Position numbers and translations under genes: made by a program. From the NCBI RefSeq assembly GCF_003369915.1, contig NC_046673.1, positions 3,208,001-3,272,000 of the forward strand: a stretch of 64,000 nt of DNA, written 5' to 3'. Source of the DNA: Drosophila miranda (taxonomy: Eukaryota; Arthropoda; Insecta; Diptera; Drosophilidae). Below are positions 57,837-64,000 of this stretch, in pieces; the stretch's first letter is position 1, and the number at the start of each line of letters is the position of its first letter. Below the pieces are notes generated by a model. That model worked only from the letters and a program-made list of their open reading frames with translations, ran no database searches and was not told where the DNA came from.

Positions 57837-57965
57837 ATGTCGAACCTGGAGACACTCTCCAACACGGACCTCCTGGCCATGTGCACGGAACTCGGCCTGC
57901 CCTCCGTCGGGGTGGCCGACAGAACTTGTGCCTGCATCATCCCCGCCGAGGGTTTATTTAATTGA
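57837..57965 (+). pseudogene. Short LEM-domain-like fragment
   Basis: A 42-residue frame beginning MSNLETLSNTDLLAMCTELG, then LPSVGVADRT. This matches the start of a LEM domain, the nuclear-envelope motif that binds BAF in otefin, bocksbeutel and MAN1. The similarity ends after about 30 residues, before the second LEM helix is complete, so it is a truncated remnant. A SAP-like fold is an alternative. Confidence 0.35.
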
Positions 57966-58053
57966 AGTTTAAATTAGCTTTTAAATAATTTAGTTTTGAA
58001 CGACCTAAACCAACTAATATAATCAAAAACCATGCCCCCCGAGAAGAAGATTC

Positions 58054-58167
58054 GTTGCGGAGGTTCAATTACGCTCCAAGAAGTGTGGTTGCGGAGGTTC
58101 GATTACGCTCCAAGAAGTGTGGTTGCGGAGGTTCAATAACGCTCCAAGAAGTGTGGTTGCGGAGGTT
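58054..58167. repeat. 34-bp minisatellite
   Basis: About 3.3 tandem copies of a unit starting GTTGCGGAGGTTC and ending AAGAAGTGTG, with few changes. Confidence 0.85.
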
Positions 58168-58321
58168 AAAGTACAATTCGAGAAGAATTCGAGGACGATA
58201 GAGATGTTGGATGCAGCCGCCGATTCTGGCGGGCCGATTGTGGCTCTGGCGTAGTTGCTTTATATACAAAATTCAGCTTGTAATGTGGCCGTTGGTGTTG
58301 CGCTGCGGGCACACTGGGTAC

Positions 58322-59136
58322 CAGTGCTGCCAGATTTTGAGAGTCACAATAAGCTAGATTGAAGAAAAAATAAGCTAGAATAAGCTAAATACAAAAAAAG
58401 CTTAAAAATAAGCTAACAATAAAAACACATCAAAATAATGTATAATTCAATTTTATATATATATTTTTTTTTCATTTGTAATGAATGTAATGACATGATT
58501 TTATCCACTTCATTATGCCATGGCCGAGTGCTCAGTAATGTACAGCCTTTTTCTCCTCTGTTTTTGAGGACTTTCTAACAAGAGGTATTTTGTTAGTTTG
58601 TGTCATGCTAGCATTGGACGCATATGTTTTATAGCGACAGCATACTGCCATAATTCCCACGACTTGGCCCCAATTGTTGACTTACAAAAGCAGCAGTACG
58701 CTTATGTAGATTCAGTTGGCACATTGCGTAGCCCCTCCTTAAATTCATCGAAATTTAACCAGAAATTGTGGAAATTTTGTTTATAAAACACTTTTGGCAT
58801 TTTTTTGTAGGCAAATGTTCAAACATGTGCAATACCATAGTGTGACTGAAACTTATCAACGAATAATTACCTTACATCTATACACAAAATTGGATAATAT
58901 ACCAAAATAGCAACAAAAAATTGGACAAATCCTATTTCTTAATAAATATTAACAAATATTACAATAAAATCAAAAAACAAAAAGTGTTTTGTACCACATT
59001 TTTTAAAGCCAAAATAAGCTAAATGAAATTTGAAATGAGATAGATTTCAAGCTATAAGCATTTCAATTATTTTTCAAGTTATTTTGTTTTAAAATAAGCC
59101 AAATCTTGCTTAAAATAAGCTGAAATGGCAACACTG
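58322..59136 (-). mobile_element. hAT-like element with degraded transposase start
   Basis: Left end CAGTGCTGCCAG and right end TGGCAACACTG. On the minus strand near 58600-58790 the sequence matches the BED-type frame at 63186-63360 but with many stops and changes. It is rich in AATAAGCT motifs at both ends, which may be transposase-binding repeats. Confidence 0.65.
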
Positions 59137-59344
59137 GGTGATACTGAGCCGCTTCTGTCTCTTCCCTCTCGCTTTAGCACATTCAGATCCGCATGGTTCT
59201 TTTGCTGCTCCCATATGTTTCGCTGTCGGCGCTCTCTCTGCCCGCTTTCGGATTCCGTCGCTTTGGTTCTGCCCGAAGTTCGGGCCTCTGCTTGCCGTTA
59301 CTTTGTATACGTGTGTGTATGTGTATGCCGTTTTTTGTCTGGGC

Positions 59345-59830
59345 CATGATGCAATTATACAAGGTGGTCTCGTCGGGAGCCGAAGTTCGTTCGTGTTGTC
59401 CCTTATCGTCAGTGCATGCTTGCTGTTGATGATGAAGGTTGTTCACGGACGATTTTTTTGATATATTCTTAGCCCTTATGTCCCGACAGCAAAAAAATTA
59501 AATATTGCATATTATATAAATAGCATATAAAAAAAATATCACAGAATTATAAGTAATATTTATATATTATGCAAAAGAAAATTTTAATATAACTAAAAAT
59601 GTTGAAGACAAATTTTTAATGGCTGCATAAAATTTAAATAGTAATATATCAGTAAAATCATTTTATTTTAAAATTTTAAGCCCCACGGGCCTGTTAAGGG
59701 TTAATCAACATCAACATATGCCGTCTCACTCACACTCACTATACTATGTGCCTTTCATTCGCACTTATTGCTAGCATACGTTAAGGGACTGACTTTTGCC
59801 GACGAGACCACCTTGTATAATTGCATCATG
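59345..59830. mobile_element. P-element-like non-autonomous transposon (486 bp)
   Basis: Terminal inverted repeats of 31 bp (59345-59375 and 59800-59830), exact complements, begin CATGATGCAATTATACAAGG. They closely follow the canonical P-element terminal repeat, including the GGTGGTC...CGTCG part. Flanks are perfect 8-bp duplications GTCTGGGC at 59337-59344 and 59831-59838, one base from the complement of the known P target consensus GGCCAGAC. The interior is AT-rich with no coding capacity, so mobility would need a transposase supplied in trans. Confidence 0.9.
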
Positions 59831-59839
59831 GTCTGGGCT

Positions 59840-60295
59840 GTGGAAATCTAGGGATGGCAGCTGCGCCTAGTAATGGAATGTTTTGTGACTATTTTTGAGC
59901 AGATTTTTTAAGCTGTTGGTAGTCACCAAAGAAGTGGAATAAAATTAGGAAAAACTAATGTAGACAAGAAGTTAGAAATTTACTAAGAAATAGTTTCATT
60001 GCTGAATACAAATGTATTACAGTTTTGGAAAAAATTAGCGTCCAGATAACGGCCAAAGTCCGTCCCAGACACATGGTTAAGGGTGCCTCCACCCGGACAA
60101 GCGTTGGCCTTCAGGGCATCAACATTGTAAGCAGCGACGTTGGGTTCAATTCGAATAGCAAAAATAAAGAATATAATAATATAATATAAAATAATAATAA
60201 AAATATATACAAATTTAACTTCAATGTATATTTATTATTATTCATAATATATTAAATAATTTTTATTAGCGCAAAATATTTTCAAGATTGCATAT
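59840..60295. other. Unassigned DNA with a short open stretch
   Basis: Mostly AT-rich. Around 60050-60150 both strands are open. The minus strand reads VDALKANACPGGGTLNHVSG, then DFGRYLDA, which looks protein-like but is not recognised. Confidence 0.25.
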
Positions 60296-60345
60296 TACCA
60301 CTAACCATACAGTATATACATAAATGTGCCAGTTCATGCCACGAA
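60296..60345 (+). repeat. Duplicate of the DUF4806-like gene's upstream sequence
   Basis: ACTAACCATACAGTATATA and GTGCCAGTTCATGCCAC match 51080-51122 with a 4-bp insertion (CATA). Confidence 0.7.
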
Positions 60346-60532
60346 AGCGTCACACACTGGCTAGCGCGTTCCGTACCTTAGAGTGACGCGTCATCATGAG
60401 CGAGAGCGCAGAGATCGCGCGCGTATTCAAGGTGCGACCGGCATCTAAATTTTTGCTTTGCAGATTCCCGTCTGGAAGCGCGCGATTGACAATTGATTTA
60501 AAATCTATGTAAAACCAATTCCATTTATATGG

Positions 60533-61695
60533 AATGACTTACCTTCAGTATTAACATACTCTCGAGTACTTATGTATGCGGATGATGTTAAACTCTGTGT
60601 CCAGTACAAGGACATTTCATTTCATTCTCGCTTGCAATCCGATCTCAATAACTTTCAGTCATGGTGTTGTGCAAACTTGTTACACCTTAATGCCTCGAAA
60701 TGCAAAGTTATGACATTTCATCGTTCTAGCCCTTTGTTGGCTCCCTACACCCTATTTGGTGGTTCTCTTGAGAGAATTACCCTGGTGGATGATCTGGGTG
60801 TTATGTTAGACCCCAAGTTAAAGTTTTCCGAACACATTTCTACCATGGTAAATAAGGCCATGGGCGTGCTTGGGTTTATAAAGAGGTGGTCAAAGGAATT
60901 TGACGACCCCTATATAACAAAGACTCTCTATACCTCGCTTGTTCGTCCGATCTTAGAATACGGCTCCTGTGTATGGTGCCCTCAGTACAAAGTACACCAG
61001 GACCGTATAGAATCAGTACAGAAAAACTTTTTACTCTTTGCTCTGCGGGGCCTTAACTGGGATGCGGGTGTAAGACTCCCATCTTACTCTAGTAGACTAC
61101 TATTAGTAAATCTCCCATCCTTAGTTAACCGTAGAAAAATGCTTGGTGTGATATTTATGCACAACTTGATCAGGGGTGACATAGACAGCCCTGATCTGTT
61201 GAGCCGCATAAACTTCACGATTCCTATTAGACTGACTAGAAATTTTATACCGTTGTTCCTTCCACTTTGTAGATCGAATTATTCCTTGCATGAACCGTTT
61301 AGGGTCTTATGCTCGGATTATAATTCCCTCTACCATATTATATCCACCACTAATTCTCTTCCTCTTATTAAATTATTAATCCTTACACACCTTTCTATTA
61401 ATTAGTAACTGTAGTGGTATTTGTACTTTGATTGCATGCTTAGTTTCTTAGTAAGTTTAGTACTAATTTTCCTCGAATGTTAGTCTAATAGCTATCTTTC
61501 TTGCATGTTCGCGTTTGGTTCGGCTACGCACCGCGCGTCATGCGGCAGCGCCCCTCGGTCGGTTGGGCGGGAGGAGGGCTGCGTTTTGCCTGGGATCCGC
61601 GCGTAACAGCCTTCTGCTGGTGTCACACGGGCCACTTGACGGTGCAGTAACTGCATCGCCTCTTGAAAGATGCAGTCATTGCATGTCAACGTCCA
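60533..61695 (+). mobile_element. Non-LTR retrotransposon copy 2, 5'-truncated
   Basis: Matches copy 1 from its RT AATGACTTACC to the same 3' end, as expected of incomplete target-primed reverse transcription. The RT C-terminal part is open (60572-61405) and keeps the segment PQYKVHQDRIESVQKN...LLLVN that copy 1 lacks. Otherwise nearly identical to copy 1, so both insertions are recent. Confidence 0.9.
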
Positions 61696-61699
61696 CACA

Positions 61700-62345
61700 A
61701 ATATATTTATGCATATTTATTTAAGTATATGTATATATATTTTTTCATATATTGTATATTTAGATACATCATTGTTTTAGTTATAATAAACAAAAAAGTC
61801 GAGAACCGACGGCGTTTGCATAATTTTTATAATGTATAATCAGCCTGCTTAAAATAAGGAAATAAATGTGTAATTATATTATTGTAATATTTTATATTTT
61901 GTGGTATAAATCAAACAAATAACAGCTTTTATTTTATTTCCCGCGCCCTAGTGTACCATACCACCACCGCCTGCCCATTCTTCATATATTTTGTGGCGGT
62001 AGGTCAGTCCATCAAAAGACCCAAAACAAGAACCAAACTCAAATTTCAGTTCTAGCGGCCCCCTGCAGTACGGGTCATTAATGACTCAGCTGCTGACACG
62101 TAGATGACCGCGTCACTACCCCCGATGACATAGTCGATGACCGGCCATACGCTGAGCTGATGACATTAACATGGAGATGTCCTAGGGCATAATCGATGAC
62201 ATTGTCATCGAGCATTGCCGAAAAATCATGCACTTAATAAGTGATGATTTTTCACGAAAAATCATGCATTTAATATAAAAAGTAATACATTGTAATTGTT
62301 AATTTTTCCAATTATTTTTATTTATTATTATTCATTATTGTCTGC
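61700..62345. other. AT-rich non-coding DNA with GATGACAT motifs and a small palindrome
   Basis: No gene recognised. GATGAC occurs repeatedly at 62105-62205 and again near 62766-62790. A short palindrome (AAAAATCAT...ATGATTTTT) lies at 62221-62252. Confidence 0.4.
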
Positions 62346-62349
62346 TTTG

Positions 62350-62459
62350 TATTTTTTTTCTCTTGAGGTCTTCTGAAAATGACTATTCTTAATGTTGTGA
62401 ATAGCCTTCCGAATCACTTTTTCTGCTGGCTCGTCGGGTATTTTCATCTTCACCGCCGC
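62350..62459 (-). pseudogene. Third copy of the DUF4806-like last exon (fragment)
   Basis: Minus strand reads AVKMKIP, AEKVIRKAIHNIKNSH and FQK, matching 51936-52035. The intron acceptor (TATTTCAG on the minus strand, or a slight variant) is kept, but the sequence upstream of it differs. Confidence 0.65.
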
Positions 62460-62985
62460 TGAAATAATTTTTTATTTAACACGCGTACAACACATATTAT
62501 TAATTATTTAAAGACTGCACTTACCTGATAATAATAATAATCACAGATTACTTATTTTCACTTATTAAAACTCCGTTTGACGATTGCAAATAGCAAAGAA
62601 CAAAGCAAAAGAGTTCTGTCGACGCAGGCGCAAAGAAGACGAAAAGATAAAACGAAGTTCTCTGCTACTGCGCACGGTCGGCAGAACGGAATTACGTTCG
62701 GCACGCGCGGAAAAGAAAGAAACAAAAGAAAAAACAAAGGGTTCGATTTGGCTGGCGTCAACGCCTCGATGACATTGTAGATGACATTCGTCATCGCTCA
62801 CTGCTGGTACTGCACTTGCATAAATGGTGGGAAAGGATAATTCTTCCGAGTCAATATCTAGAATCATATAGAGAGGTCGTTGGCCTTGGCCTGGTACGAT
62901 TTCGATAATCCTATCATCAAATGGTATGTTGATTTCAAACAGAGTTTCCTGACCTCCAGGGTTGAACTTTTTTGCTTATTTTTGT
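62460..62985. other. Unassigned region with open frames of no known family
   Basis: Frames of 60-100 codons are open on both strands at 62558-62867, driven by purine-rich sequence. No motif recognised. Confidence 0.3.
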
Positions 62986-62999
62986 CTTAAAAAAATTTG

Positions 63000-63425
63000 G
63001 TACAAACAATATATATTTAATTTGTAAATTTGTTAATTTTTATCGAGATATCGGAAATCAATCAAATTTGTTGTTCGTATTTTGGTATATCATCAATTTT
63101 TGTGTATAAATGTATGGTAATTTTTCGTTGATAAATTTCAGTCACACTACAGTATTATACATGATTGCACACTTACGTACAAAAAATGTCAAAAGTGTCT
63201 TATAAACAAAATTTCCACAATTTCTGGTTGCAACGCAATGTGCCAACTGACCCCACAAAAGCGCACTGCTGCTTTTGTAAGGCAACAATTGGGGCCAAGT
63301 TGTGCGAATTACGGCAGCATGCTGTCGCTAAAAAACATATTGCGTCCAATGCAAGCATGACACAAACTTACAAAATACATTTTATTAGAAAGTCCTCAAA
63401 AGCAGAGGTGCAGAGGAGGCCAGAG
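63000..63425 (+). pseudogene. hAT-like transposase N-terminal fragment with BED-type zinc finger
   Basis: From an ATG at 63186 the frame reads FHNFWLQ, then AHCCFCKATIGAKLCELRQHAVAKKH: C-x2-C and H-x(4-5)-H, a BED-type zinc finger of the kind at the start of hAT transposases. It ends abruptly at about 63425, where DUF4806-like sequence begins. The upstream 63000-63185 part matches the complement of 58790-59000. Related to the element at 58322-59136, which is more decayed here in its frame. Confidence 0.65.
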
Positions 63426-63439
63426 TTTTGTATTTTTTG

Positions 63440-64000
63440 TCTCTTGAGCTCTTCTGAAAATGACTATTCTTAATGTTGTGAATAGCCTTCCGAATCACTT
63501 TTTCTGCTGGCTCGTTGGGTATTTCCATCTTCACCGCCGCTGAAATAATATTGATAAATTAATTAATTAGAGTTTAAAATGTAAAGTTATTTTTAGACCT
63601 ACGTTCCAGGACATTGTAAAATTCTGTACAATTTTTTAGCGAGCTCTTCCCCGAAGTACCGCCTAAGTTGTATTCCAAAATGAGCTTCTCGTCCAGCACA
63701 TTTTTTAAGCTGCATGCCATCGATGTGCTCGTCCCCATTAAGTTCCGTATTTTGTTGATCTAATAAAAGAAAATAATGAAAAAATAACAAATAGCTGCCA
63801 AAGAAGGATAGGCTACCACTCACATAGAAATCGGTGAGCTCCGGAGTTATGATAGAGTTGAAATGTTCCAACTCCATTGTCGACTCTATCGGGAACTTCA
63901 TGGCATTTGGTGATAGATCTGGCTCTTTTATAATCTGTAGCTTGAGCAGAGCCAGCGCCTCCGCCAATGTTTCTGATAACACATCAACTTTTTTTTTCTA
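63440..64000 (-). pseudogene. Inverted partial copy of the DUF4806-like gene, cut by window edge
   Basis: Minus strand: exon 3 (63824 to the window edge), exon 4 (63603-63759) and the start of exon 5 (about 63440-63539), with intron borders as in the copy at 51178. Exon 3 to exon 5 stay colinear and nearly identical (for example CGC for TGC near 63660). The exon 4 donor is GTAGGT as in copy 1. Exon 5 is broken by the hAT-like fragment at about 63430. Confidence 0.6.

Larger units (their letters stand above)
52920..59144. mobile_element. Composite framed by hAT-like ends and an 8-bp target duplication
   Basis: GGTGATAC occurs at 52920-52927 directly before CAGTGCTGCCAG and at 59137-59144 directly after TGGCAACACTG. 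An 8-bp duplication and CAGTG(C/T)TGCCA ends are typical of hAT transposons. The interior holds about 80 bp of a left end, gene-like fragments, a 4.4-kb non-LTR element, a LEM-like fragment, a minisatellite and a second left end at 58322 leading to the right end. It therefore looks like two copies of the hAT element whose outer ends came from one insertion. Confidence 0.65.

Noticed and set aside
63165-63473. 102-codon frame as a stand-alone zinc-finger gene
   Set aside because: It is the N-terminal piece of a hAT-like transposase; its flank matches the element at 58322-59136 and it runs into unrelated sequence at about 63425.

Overview
This is eukaryotic insect DNA, almost certainly from a Drosophila genome. 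The evidence is short GT-AG introns (63 nt in the gene at 11.55-12.14 kb), repeated DINE-1/INE-1-like elements ending in TATACCCGATACTC, an insect errantivirus, Tc1, Transib-like, hAT-like and P-like DNA transposons, and jockey/CR1-type non-LTR elements. The DINE-1 variant and the P-related element would suit the obscura group, but that is inference. Transposon density, nesting and near-identical tandem units suggest pericentromeric, Y or neo-Y chromatin, or a recently amplified region.

Layout. 1-10.5 kb: two head-to-tail copies of a Ty3/gypsy errantivirus (17.6/297/Idefix type) sharing one LTR, period 6361 bp. Both carry the same in-frame stops in integrase and env. 10.5-11.2 kb: a decayed Helitron helicase (minus strand). 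11.55-12.14 kb: an intact-looking two-exon gene for a MIC19/CHCHD3-like CHCH protein, the best host gene here. 12.1-17.0 kb: non-coding DNA with simple repeats. 17.7-20.6 kb: a decayed Transib/RAG1-like transposase gene carrying a DINE-1 insertion. 19.2-38.6 kb: a tandem array of four near-identical units of about 4.6 kb. Each unit joins a Transib 3' fragment, a dispersed repeat, pieces of an unrecognised multi-exon coiled-coil gene rearranged into a long inverted repeat (two arms of about 198 nt, about 90% identical, 116-nt loop), and an internally deleted non-LTR retrotransposon.

38.6-50.7 kb is a transposon graveyard: a Ty3 pol remnant, three Tc1-like elements, four larger DINE-1 copies and one fragment, and a decayed jockey-like element. 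The clearest nest is jockey, then Tc1 with IR/DR ends, then DINE-1. 51.2-52.1 kb: a five-exon gene resembling the DUF4806 family, with a partial inverted copy at 63.4-64.0 kb and a third fragment at 62.4 kb. 52.9-59.1 kb: a composite framed by hAT-like ends and an 8-bp target duplication, holding a non-LTR element with a PHD-like ORF1. 59.3-59.8 kb: a 486-bp P-element-like non-autonomous element with 31-bp ends and an 8-bp duplication. 60.5-61.7 kb: a second, 5'-truncated copy of the non-LTR element.

Most of the window is mobile DNA, and few genes look functional. The most notable candidate system is the 4.6-kb array: each unit could produce a long hairpin RNA from gene-derived sequence, resembling the organisation of Drosophila hpRNA/endo-siRNA loci. 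No transcription or small-RNA evidence is available here, so this remains a hypothesis.
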